DNA of 64,000 nt, taken from contig OX485804.1 in assembly GCA_950295325.1 (NCBI GenBank), forward strand, positions 49,030,429 to 49,094,428. The letters are read 5' to 3'. The DNA comes from Polytrichum commune. Taxonomy: Eukaryota > Streptophyta > Polytrichopsida > Polytrichales > Polytrichaceae. Positions 12,525 through 22,258 of the stretch are shown here, one piece after another; within the stretch, counting starts at the first letter, position 1, and the number at the start of each line of letters is the position of its first letter. The position numbers were made by a program, and so were the translations under genes. The notes beneath the pieces are model-generated. The model did no database searches. It worked only from the letters and a program-made list of their open reading frames with translations, and was not told where the DNA came from.

Positions 12525-12532
12525 CACGTGGC
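12525..12532 (+). promoter_or_regulatory. Possible ABRE/G-box upstream of the dehydrin-like gene
   Basis: CACGTGGC, an ABRE-type G-box, with a second ACGTGTGGC at about 12492-12500. ABREs bind bZIP factors in abscisic-acid and drought responses and are common upstream of dehydrins. The transcription start is not known, so this is inferred from motif and position only. Confidence 0.35.
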
Positions 12533-13107
12533 AGAAGCTGATCATATGTATGCCAAGTGTCCACCCGGATGCCACCTGGCATCCACCCAAAATCACCTTC
12601 TTCACCCTCTAATGGGCGTGCATTGCTCCATTGTCACTCACCATCTTACGTCGCAGGCTTTCAAGCAAACTGAGAATCATCGTCACCGCAGCAAGCTCAT
12701 CTCGATTGGACAGAATTTGCATCAAAATCAACGTTGAAGAAGACGAAGCGCGCGCAAGGAAAACAGCAGGTGTGAAGGATCGTGTAGTCTGAACTTAATT
12801 GTGCGTAGTAGCTGAATCTGCATGTGTTGTGACCTTGAGTTCTTCATGCTGTTGAATGGTTCGTAAACAATCTGCTCTTGGGAAACCAGTGTGTGAAATC
12901 TAATACTTGAATGCGGCCATGAGCGATCGGAGGGCTCATTTTGGATGAAATGTATGTATGAAGGGATTAGTACTGTGAAGCTAACATTGTTCCATGTGCA
13001 TCAATTTTATAAGCGCCGATCGCGAAGTTTGCAGTGGTTAAGGGTTGCATAAGATGCAAGGGATAGTTTTGATCGTGTTACCTGCACATGTGTCTTGGGT
13101 TATTTTC

Positions 13108-13470
13108 GGTAGTTCGGAATTAGTAGCACACTCGGATACCTCGAAGGTAGACACCTCCTGTTAGGGATATAATGCTGTATGCATCACACATGTTGCACAG
13201 GATATCTGTGAATATGGTCAAATTTCTTCAGATGTAACTAGAGGTGACAAATAGGTGATTTGCATCTCAGTAATTTGTTGTTGTCTGGTAGATCAGAATT
13301 AGTAGCACAGTCGGATATCGCGAAGGCAGGCACCTCCTGTTTGGGGTGATATGTAGCCATGTATCATGCATCTTGCACATGATATTTGTGAATTGGTCCA
13401 AGTGACCCAGATGTAATGAGAGTTGACAAATAGGTGATGTTATAGCTCAAGTATTTGTTGGATATATCAT
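13108..13470 (+). repeat. Two-copy tandem repeat, about 182 bp, in the leader region of the dehydrin-like gene
   Basis: The units start near 13108 and 13290. They share 'gaattagtagcaca', 'tcggatat', 'cacctcctgtt', 'gatgtaa' and 'gacaaataggtgat' in order. The array precedes an acceptor-like 'caattttgcag' ending at 13591, so it may sit inside a 5'-UTR intron. Confidence 0.65.
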
Positions 13471-13614
13471 CAGTTTGGCATATGACCCTCAAGTAGGGTT
13501 GCAAATTGCTTTGTTTCAGAGCCTCTGCACGATTGGCATGATGTTCTTCACAATGACTCATGGGATGATGTTTCGGTGGGCAATTTTGCAGGTTTTTAAA
13601 TAAACCTAACAGCC

Positions 13615-16111
13615 ATGGCACAATCCCAACAAGATCCAGCTCTGATCAACACGCCACGCTACACAGGCCAATCCGCAGGTACTGGACTTCAAGGAGCCGA
13701 TGGCCGCGGACCATTACAAGAATCTCGCTACGGGGCCACCCCAGTGAGCACCGGCGACGGGAACAATCAGAATAACGGGTTAGGCAACAACGGAGGACAA
13801 TTCCAGCAACAGTCCACTTCACCTGTCGACACAATCCGCGACCCAGCCGCATACGGGTTTCAGAATCAGCAACAATCTCAACCAGAGACCGGGTTCAAGG
13901 TTCCAGGTATGAGTGGAGGAAACCCTCAGCAAGGGTTAGGCCAAGGAACTCCTCAGATGGTTGATCCCAATACCTCTCCCTCCCAAGCTGGCTATGGAAA
14001 CTCCCAGCCAGGGTATGGTCAGTCTGGCATGCACGACAGGAAGTTCGACCAGCCATCGAGGATGCAAGGCACGCAAATGGCAGGATCAAATGTGGATCCT
14101 TCCCAAGCTGGCTATGGAAACTCCCAGCCAGGGTATGGTCAGTCTGGAATGCACGACAGGACGTTCGACCAGCCATCGAGGATGCAAGGCACTCAAATGG
14201 CAGGATCAAATGTGGATCCTTCCCAAGCTGGCTACGGTGACTCGCAGCTTGGATATGGCCAGACTGGGGCTAGAGATAAGATGTTTCAGCAACAACCTGT
14301 GGAACAAGGGTTAGGCAATCATATGCCATCGAACACCATGCCTTCGCAAGCAGGTTCATATGGCTCCTCACAGAATGCCTATGGCCAAAATGTGACCCCT
14401 TCTGCTGGGGATTTAGCATTCTCGCAGCAACAGCCTGGCCATGGCCAGCCAGGGTTTGGTGCTCCGACCCAAGGCATGAACACTACAAACCTTTGGCCTA
14501 CTCCTGCTGCTCCTCCCGGTGCGCACCGCAGTGACCAAATGGTTGGAGATGGCGGGAACCAATCTCAGCAGCAGCATTCACCAGGCTATGGCACCTCGAA
14601 TTTGAATATGGGCGCCGACCGCAATGGTGAGCAGTATGGTACCGATGGAGCCCCGGGGCAAGTAGGCGGGACGGATCAACAGAGCCTTGGATCTGAATTG
14701 CCAGGTGCTCACCCCCATCATCGATCTGCTGCTGGAGTTGATACCACGCAAGGTGCATTGGGTACTACCAACATGAACCATCCGAGTGTGGACACAGGAT
14801 TCGGTGGCGGTGTGGGAAGCACAACTTCAGCTGCTAATTCCATTCCTCAAGGAGAACACCGTGTCGAGCCTGGTTACGATGGCTCCGCAGGCAATCTCCA
14901 AAACTTGTCAAGTAAGCTTTTTCTCTCTCATCCATTGCCATTGTTTGTCACCTGATCTACAATTAAATGTATCCAGAATTTTACAAACACATATGTTTTA
15001 ATGAGCCTGCACATGTTGATGGTGTTCACATGCGTCTCGAACTTGTGAAGAATCTAGGCAGACTGCTTTGTGCCTCCAACATTGTCAAGATGTGCAGGTT
15101 TTAACTTACATTATTTTATTTCAAATATTGTGGACCACACTGATTCTAAACATACATGTTTCAAAGTCAATGTGGATCACAGGAATTAGAGAATCAACAT
15201 AAAAATTTGTATTACGAAGAAATGGTGTGTACAAGCCTGTGCGCACCGCACAGGCATTTTGGTGTTCAAAATAGGGTGTATGTGTCATGTGGCACAGTTG
15301 TTGTCATCGGTATGAATCACTTCAATCCACTTGGTATGCGATATTTTTGTGTTTGAAATAAGATGGTAGTATGATGTCAATCTATGTAAATATCTCTAGC
15401 GGCACTACCTTTGTCACTGGTGTGCATCACACCGTGTTACTTTTCATGATCGCACCTTAATTTATGTACGAATTCATGCCAAGACATGGCACAACCATGC
15501 ATGGTCTATAGTAACTGTTTTAAAACTGATCTGTTCTGACGTCGACAGATTCGTAGATCTCTATTACCAATCTGGTCATCTGTTCATCCCAACTCCTGAG
15601 TTTGACCAGACTGTGGAGTTTTTGAGCCTTCGATTGTGGACTCTCTCAACTTTCCATTCATATGTGTAAATTGTCATTTATGTTGTAATCTACTTTTGGA
15701 GATATGTGGGTTATGTGATCCCGGGGAAAGATTGAGAGGTTGAGAAACTTAAATTCAGCGAGAGTAACAGCAGATCGAATCAGAAACGGTGAAGTTCAAC
15801 GAATATATGGAATTATATATGACCGCTGATGTGTACTTTGTGCAATGTTTTTGTTTGCAGGTGGGGGCCAGCCCAGGAGGGAGACTTTGGGAGAAAAGGT
15901 AGAGGAAGATAGGCTTGGTGGTGCACACCACAACGGACAAGATAGGCTTGGTAGAGCAGGGGATACAGATGCAGTTCCCCAGGATCACACAGCTGCTGCT
16001 ACCACCGCCCGTGTCGACGATTATGAGGATACAGATAATTACTCTCACGCTGGTGAAGCTCCGCCGAAGAAGGGTCTCATGGCCAAAATCAAGGACAAGT
16101 TGACACACTAG
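13615..16111 (+). CDS. Dehydrin-like protein: Y/G/Q/S-rich repeat body with C-terminal K-segment
   Basis: Exon 1 is 13615-14911 and exon 2 is 15861-16111. Both join in phase 1 across a GTAAGC...TTTGCAG intron, giving 515 residues. The ATG lies in 'cagccATGG'. Exon 1 is low-complexity and hydrophilic, rich in Gln, Gly, Ser, Tyr, Asn and Pro, with recurrent QAGYGNSQPGYGQ and two near-identical 40-residue units (13981-14100 and 14101-14220) plus part of a third. No cysteine or membrane segment is evident in the main body. Exon 2 is charged and ends PKKGLMAKIKDKLTH, close to the dehydrin K-segment EKKGIMDKIKEKLPG. Dehydrins are group 2 LEA proteins that protect membranes and proteins during drying and cold. 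The YGN units may be diverged Y-segments. The K-segment resemblance is visible; a protective role is inferred. ABRE-like boxes lie upstream. Confidence 0.75.
13981..14266 (+). repeat. In-frame 120-bp tandem repeat in the dehydrin-like exon
   Basis: Two complete 120-bp units differ at only a few positions, followed by a partial third that diverges after about 45 bp. Each unit encodes 40 residues starting SQAGYG and ending SNVDP. Near-identity implies recent duplication or gene conversion. Confidence 0.9.
14912..15860 (+). other. Intron of the dehydrin-like gene
   Basis: A 949-bp GT-AG intron, T-rich before the acceptor 'ttgtttgcag'. It contains no recognisable gene. It has loosely repeated 'tgtggaccaca'/'tgtggatcaca' text near 15130-15180. 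Confidence 0.7.
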
Positions 16112-18407
16112 ATGATATATAAGTCGCAGACAAATCTTTGCAACTACTGCAACTGCAACTAGTAGAGTGGAGAGACCCTGAGGCTGTAGACTGTAAATTG
16201 ATCTTGCTTTTTGAGTTGAGTTGTGTAGCGACATACAGGCAATTTTCAATCCAACATGCAGAGGAGACCTCTCATGTTTGCACGATTTGAAAACCATCTA
16301 GAGAGGTAAAATTTTCAGCTTGTGCACATATTTCTGTACATACTACTTTTCTTAATGAAGCTGAAAAATGTTTCTACTAGCACCTTATGTTGTTGTTTGG
16401 CGGATTTGTGTGGCTGTTCCTTTCTGAAATCTCTGGTAAACAGAAATTGTTTAAAATCTATGGCCTTGATATAGCCAAGAAAACAATCTTAGTGACTTTT
16501 TGTTGCCAATTGAAACGATGGTGGAATTGCCAACGATTTCCAACGGATGTTTCAATTGTTTCAATTGACAAATAAATTCGAACAAGGATGTTGGAATCGG
16601 ATGTTTCAATTGTTTCAATTGACAAATAAATCGTTCTCACGTGGGTACTCTATTTGCATGTTTTTCTTCGTCTTCCAGTCAATCGCATGTCTCGATGTGT
16701 TTACAACAGTGAATAAAAGCCGAAGGATTAAAATTAGACAGCACGTTACATTGCAATAAAGCTTTCGAGTTCGAGAATGGCTTTAGAAATCCCAAACTAC
16801 AGATTGGAATTGCAGTTATGTATAGACCCCAAATTAGAAACATTCACTACCAGCATACAAGTCCTCCGCAATAGTCCTTCGCCACTGAAAGCAATTCCAG
16901 TATGTTAGATTTGCAGATTTTTTTAATAATGTATGGAAGACATACCAAGTCTGATAACTCCCTTGCCCCAATCTTATTAGGTCATACATAGAATCTCCTG
17001 AAGCCGTGAAGTTCCACACATGGTTGTCATATTCTAACGTGATGGGAAAACCCGGGAAGCCTTCAGATTCGATGTGATGGAAAAAGTAAGTTAAAACAGC
17101 ATGGATTTAGGTTCCTTGGAAAGGACATTGATTGTAGTCAAGTTTTCCTATCCCAGTTATTGGAAATACAGTAGGGTGATTTATGTTGTGAATTTAAGTA
17201 TATTTGGACACACCACTTGTTCGAAAATTTGAAGGAATGTGCACTTGTGGGGACAAAAACATCAAACAACAACAACAAAAGCAACAACACTACAACCACA
17301 ACTTCGAATGTTAGCCTTTCCATGTTCGCCAACCACCAGATTTGTGTAGTTTTGCGAGTTAGTGTACGTCATATTGGCGGTTGGAATTGTCCAAAATTCA
17401 TGCATAAATCTAAAACTCGCTCCGGTATCACACTTGTACTACTATTATGTGAAATTGCTTATGGGCGACGTAAATGAATTTGTCTACCTTATTGTATACA
17501 TGCATACCTCTCATTCATCCAAGATAAAAGCCCTAAAATATCATGAAGCCCATAGGTTACCTTTTTTAGTTGATGTGACACCAATATTAGATGTAGCCCA
17601 TAACAACATGGGTGCCCACAAAGTGGTCAATTCCGGTCAAAGGGCCATACCATCAATTTTCAAACCTCTGTTGGAGATATTCCTTTCACAAGATGTTTAA
17701 GTTAGGTTACGATGCACCTTTTGATCGTTGGGATTGAGAAAAAAGACCTAATATGTAGATTCTACACCGTTGAGAAAATTGAAATTTGAGTGCCCAAGAT
17801 GCAAACCAAATTCTAGGCATGCTTCAATCATGTGCCTTTTGCATCATTTGCCTTTGAATTTTCATGCCCACTAGTGAATGCATACTATCTCTACCACAAA
17901 TGAAAATTTGAATGAAATTTAATGCTTACAGTATATTTACTTTCAAATTTGTAAATTTTAACGGAAAAAAATCATAATTAATTCAAATATTGTCCAATTG
18001 TGCTGAATTTATTTTTTTGGCTATAGCTCTAATTTACACTTTCCTACTTATGTAGGATATTACTTTAAAATTTGAGCTCCTTCAAATAAATAAAAATTAC
18101 TCATATGATGTTTTGGAAATAGGCCCAGGCACTTAGGGGTTAAAGACCCCAAATTAGTGTACTCTACGTCATTTGCGATGAATTGTCAACAAACCTATAA
18201 GACATCAAATTTTTATGTTGGATGGATGAGAGATTTGCTCCTATACAAAAATTCCCTCTCCCATATGCTTGTAGTGAAATGTGTTCTTTGACAATTCCCT
18301 TACTTTCTAATAGACTTAAATCTGATGATTTTATTTGGGATCTAACCATACAAATGAGAGGACCTACTACACCTTTTGCTTCGATTAGTGTGTACAACAC
18401 CACAATA
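16112..18407. other. 3' flank of the dehydrin-like gene and intergenic DNA
   Basis: 3'-UTR and terminator sequence presumably lie in the first few hundred bases. A 54-bp direct duplication (units from 16545 and 16599, 'ggatgtttcaattgtttcaa') is the only clear structure. The rest is AT-rich with no supportable gene. Confidence 0.4.
16545..16632 (+). repeat. 54-bp direct duplication
   Basis: 'ggatgtttcaattgtttcaattgacaaataaat' appears twice, 54 bp apart. Each copy itself holds the short palindromic word 'caattg'. It lies about 430 bp past the dehydrin-like stop codon. Confidence 0.8.
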
Positions 18408-18849
18408 CACTATTTTGTCTAATTAGTGTGGGTTACCATTCGGTGTTATGTGTTTGCTATAACTTTTTTTCCTAACATTATCATTTTCCACTCAACTAAC
18501 ATAAGTACACCATTTATGGTATTTAATGTCACCTACTATTTGGAGTTACATTGTGCTATAACTTTTTTATTGTGTATCTCATTTTTTTTACCACCAAAGG
18601 TCAAATTGGTTGTTTGGACACTACATAACATTAGCTTCTTTACTTGGTTATAAATTTACATCAACAGTAAAATGTTATAGCAATGCGTAAGTCCAATTAG
18701 TAAATGACACTAAATACCATAAATGGTGTAGTTAGTATAGACACTGAAGAATATGATGTAACTTAGTTGGTAAAAAATGATAGTGTCGGTAAAAAGTTAT
18801 AGCAACATGTAACTTGAATGGTAACCCACACTAATCAAACAAAACAATG
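18408..18849. mobile_element. MITE (CACTATTTTGTCTAATTAGTG-end family) split by a second MITE
   Basis: The ends CACTATTTTGTCTAATTAGTG and (reverse complement) CATTGTTTTGTTTGATTAGTG are flanked by TA at 18406-18407 and 18850-18851. An uninterrupted relative at 36178-36398 shows the pre-insertion sequence, proving that 18508-18729 was inserted later. Without the insert the element is about 218 bp. A third relative spans 20711-22258. Confidence 0.8.
18508..18729. mobile_element. 222-bp MITE (CAC-A/T-TTAT-GGTATTTA family) nested in another MITE
   Basis: The TIRs start CACCATTTATGGTATTTAATG and CACCATTTATGGTATTTAGTG (reverse complement) and continue with 'gtcac(c/t)tactatttgga'. TA target duplications lie at 18506-18507 and 18730-18731. 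Related copies are at 25499-25730 and 57929-58135. No coding sequence; TA preference and size fit a Tc1/mariner-type (Stowaway-like) MITE. Confidence 0.85.
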
Positions 18850-18933
18850 TAGCTATGGAGCATCTACATTCTTGAAATATGTGTGGTCCACACTAATTTG
18901 AAGCTCAAATCAATCATGATGTTAAGATAATTA

Positions 18934-19149
18934 CACTGATTATTGCAATTCATGCGTGTTACTATTCGAAGTTACACAGTGCAATAACGTCTTACTCATG
19001 AGTTCAATATTTACTAACAAAAGTTCAATAGGTTTTTCGGACATTATAGAACATGAGTGACTTTGCTTGGTAAGATATTACATTCTCATCAAATAGGTAT
19101 ATCACTGCGTCACTCCAAATAATAACACGCACTAATTGGGATGATCATT
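18934..19149. mobile_element. MITE, relative of 7710-7921
   Basis: The left end 'TACACTGATTATTG' and right end '...ATGATCATTA' are imperfect inverted repeats. The internal 'gttactattcgaagttac' and 'gttttt(c)ggacattatagaacat' text is shared with the 7.7-kb element and, more distantly, with the 25.5-kb family. The right boundary is uncertain by a few bases. Confidence 0.55.
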
Positions 19150-20710
19150 ATAGTCTAAATGATGTTCAACATATTAATTCTTTTGTGTCCGAAATAGTGT
19201 GTGAAGCAACTTTTTGAGTAAATACCTCATATCCATATTTGCCTACAATTGGTGAGCATTTGGTGGTAGAAGGAGGTTTCAATCAACCTTGTGCATGCCA
19301 AGACTTGGGGTATTTAGTGTGTAATATCATGCATAAGGGTTTGTTGAAAACAAGTGTTGTTATGCCACTTAAGGTAGACGGTGCTACAAGTGACATTTCA
19401 ACGTAGATTCAATTGTTAGCAATTGAATGGAGATTTCAACACAAGAAAATATGTCTTGTTTGAACTCCATATGCAAAAGTTATAAGGGTTCAAAATTTTA
19501 TTTACTAGTACCCACAACCAACACGGGGATTTGATTTTACGGTGGTGGACAGTCTTATTATGTACTTATAGTGCGAGATTTCAGGATGTTGGTTTTGGGT
19601 GGGGTGTTGGTTTCAACATCTTCTACTTCAGTCATTGCATTGCTTCTTATAGTTTAGTTTATGAAACTTAAGCTAAGCACACCAAGTGGGACACTACACT
19701 TGGTTTTGAGATAAATTCAACACTTGGGGAGCTAAAATGCGCTCTTTAATGAGGTATACCGTAGGTGATAAGCAAGTTCGACACTCTGGTGCCAAAATGT
19801 GACACATGCGATTTTGTAGAGGTTCCGATCACTATAAAAATGACACGTGGCAATTTGCTCAAATTCTTAAACGATTTGTGCCAAATTTGCTTATCACCTA
19901 CAATATTCAATTCTCTTGTGGACTTAAGTTGACACGTATACTCTAAACAAAAGTTGAGTGCAATAGGTGTCATGAATATTTGAAAGTTCAAAAAATTTAG
20001 TATGCGAGGTTAAAGGCTACATTGATGACTCCAATTAGTGTGTCTCCCATGTGTGTGGTATTAATTCCCAAAACACTCATTGCTTTGCCAAGTCTCAAAA
20101 TTAGTGAGGGCTGAACTTTTTATTGAGTGATACTAAATCATGAATACATGCTCATTTACCATAAATTTTAAGAAAATTAATGCGTGCTATAAGGTGCTTG
20201 TAGAGTGATTAAAAAAATTATATGCAAAAGTGAATAGTGTCATGAGACATAGTGCCAAAACTTTCAGTGAATAGTAATGTTATGATTAATATTTTTAGTG
20301 AGTAATGTTGGGATGAAGAGTGCTTCCTAGATCTTTTGGTGACACTAATTTCATAGTGTAAAGAAATTTAGTATGACCTTCGCTAATTTCCCACACCCAC
20401 TATTAGCCCTCCCTCACTAATTCTAATAATCAGTGTAGTAAGAGAGGTCCTCATAGTTCCAATTACATGTGTCTAGGTGACTATAACCTTACAACTTAAG
20501 TTTGCAAGTGACCCTCCAAGCTCTTAGAGGTGGTTTTTATTTTTATTTTTATTTTGTTATTTATTTATTTTTTGTTAATGTTTGTGGGATGTAATCTTGA
20601 TATATGCTCCAAAATTTGGGCGAAAATTTAGAACTCCTTGTTTACCTTAAAATCTCTGCTTACTTCAATCATATTTACAAAAATCTATATGTTCCTCCAA
20701 CATAGAGGTA
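19150..20710. other. Intergenic AT-rich DNA
   Basis: No gene was recognised. About 19380-19620 resembles, in inverted orientation, the dispersed repeat at 5160-5340 and 23855-24090 (the 'ggtgttggtttcaac' block). 'tttttattttta' runs occur near 20540. Confidence 0.4.
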
Positions 20711-20752
20711 CACTATTTTGTCTAGGGTTACCATTTGGAGTTATGTGCTGCT

Positions 20753-22080
20753 CCTAGAGGGTGCACCTTTCATTAAAAACCAAAAACCACATGTGTTTGC
20801 AACATACTCTAAAAAATCCCTATATATATCTATATCTATATCTATATATAATTAATTAATTAATTTTTGGTGTGTGTAAAATCAAGCAATAGGTACACAT
20901 ACAATTTTAATGATTAAAATACACGTGACAATATGTATACCTTGAAATTTTACATTCATATATAGTCACTACCATAAGTATACAAATAAAGTTTTGAATC
21001 ATATTAACGAACGCCTAACATATGTATAGTCTAAAACCCTATAAACAATAATAAAGTCTTTGAATACTTTTTCATCCCCCGGATGTAACTCATAATCATC
21101 TAAGTCTAGAACAGTATATGTCATAGAAACTAATGCAATTATTGTTTCTTAAACTATCATCAAATGATCTGTAAGATTGTAAATCCACTTGTTGTTGGTT
21201 CTTTTTTGATATCAACATAAACCAATCTCCATGTTTGATGGATGGTCCATCAAGTCAATTGGATTCCTATACTCCACCCAATGATTTTCAAATTTTCTAC
21301 GCATCATATAAACCTTAGACCAACAAATCAAACCTTAATTAAAGCTTGTTTTTTTTTTGTTTTTTTTGTTTTGTTTTTTGACAGTTTTAGCTTCAAGTGT
21401 GTTCAAAAATCACACTCCACAATCACAACCAAGATTTAACATAGCATCATGATTTGCGGCGGTTAGGAGTTTAGGCTTCATCATGTACAATATGCCAGCC
21501 TTAATCCGAGTCCATCGATCTTTAAATAAAGTTGGATTGCCATTCAATTGACTATTGATTCTACTTTTGAAAATTCTAGACTCCCCTACTTCTACATAAG
21601 CCATAATGGACTTTACATTACATTAAACATGCATTTCAACATTTCATGTTCATCAATTAGAACATCCAAGGCATGTCGAAGCTCACTTTGCAACTCCACA
21701 TCATCATGTATCGAATCGTTTTCAACTTGTGACTGCATCAATTCCATCTCTATAACAACATCCTTGCACATGTTTGAAGTGTCTTCTTGAATACTATAAT
21801 TTTCCTTGTCACCACCTTATGCACTGGAATCATTAATCGACGTGTGATCATAATCACACTCCTCATCCTCCTCCATGCTTCCAAATAAACGAGCCTCAAT
21901 AAGTGACCATACCATACAAGTGCAAATGTTGTATGTTTTCTAGAGGTCTTCCATACGTGTACATTAATACAAGTTATAATTCGTGTAGCATATGTATACT
22001 TAATATGGAAAAGTTCAAATCAATACCCCTTTTATGCACCATGTATACTTATACGTGTTATGAAAGGTGCACCCTGGGGA
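20753..22080. mobile_element. 1.3-kb DNA transposon inserted in a MITE, with decayed coding sequence
   Basis: Inverted ends CCTAGAGGGTGCACCTTTCAT on the left and, in reverse complement, CCCCAGGGTGCACCTTTCAT on the right. It interrupts the host MITE within 'gttatgtgctgct...agttgctttaac'. The target duplication is unclear, perhaps 'TGCT'. The interior carries protein-coding remains on the minus strand (see 21400-21900). Superfamily unassigned. Confidence 0.6.
21400..21900 (-). pseudogene. Decayed transposon-encoded protein, unrecognised
   Basis: On the minus strand a coherent acidic frame begins near 21877 (SMEEDEECDYDHTSINDSSA). It passes one stop at about 21818 and continues through a Gln/Glu-rich, coiled-coil-like stretch (VVIEMELMQSQVENDSIHDD) to about 21610. 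A frame change then leads into VGESRIFKSRINSQLNGNPT and ends near 21410. A further segment near 21075-21135 reads LDDYELHPGDEKVFKDF, matched by a diverged copy (LDYDVLHPRDENVFDNF) near 23000-23075. No DDE triad was recognised. It probably encoded a protein of the surrounding 1.3-kb element; which one is not known. Confidence 0.4.
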
Positions 22081-22258
22081 GTTGCTTTAACTTTTTATTG
22101 ATATATATTTATTTATTCTAATCAACTAAGTTATATCATATTCTTCGGTGCACATACTAACTGCTTATGTTATTTGGGTAAAAAAATGAAACTGAAAGTA
22201 AAAATTTATATCAACACGTAACTCCAATGATAACCCACACTAATTAGACAAAATAGTG

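Larger units (their letters stand above)
20711..22258. mobile_element. MITE of the 18408/36178 family, split by a 1.3-kb insertion
   Basis: The left part begins CACTATTTTGTCTAGGGTTACC after TA (20709-20710). The right part ends '...cccacactaattagacaaaatagtg' before TA (22259-22260). Together they make a family member of about 220 bp; the intervening sequence is a separate element (20753-22080). Confidence 0.7.

Noticed and set aside
13646-14781. Alternative frames on both strands within the dehydrin-like exon
   Set aside because: They repeat with the 120-bp unit and lack independent support; the 446-codon plus frame has the better start context and joins in phase to the K-segment exon.
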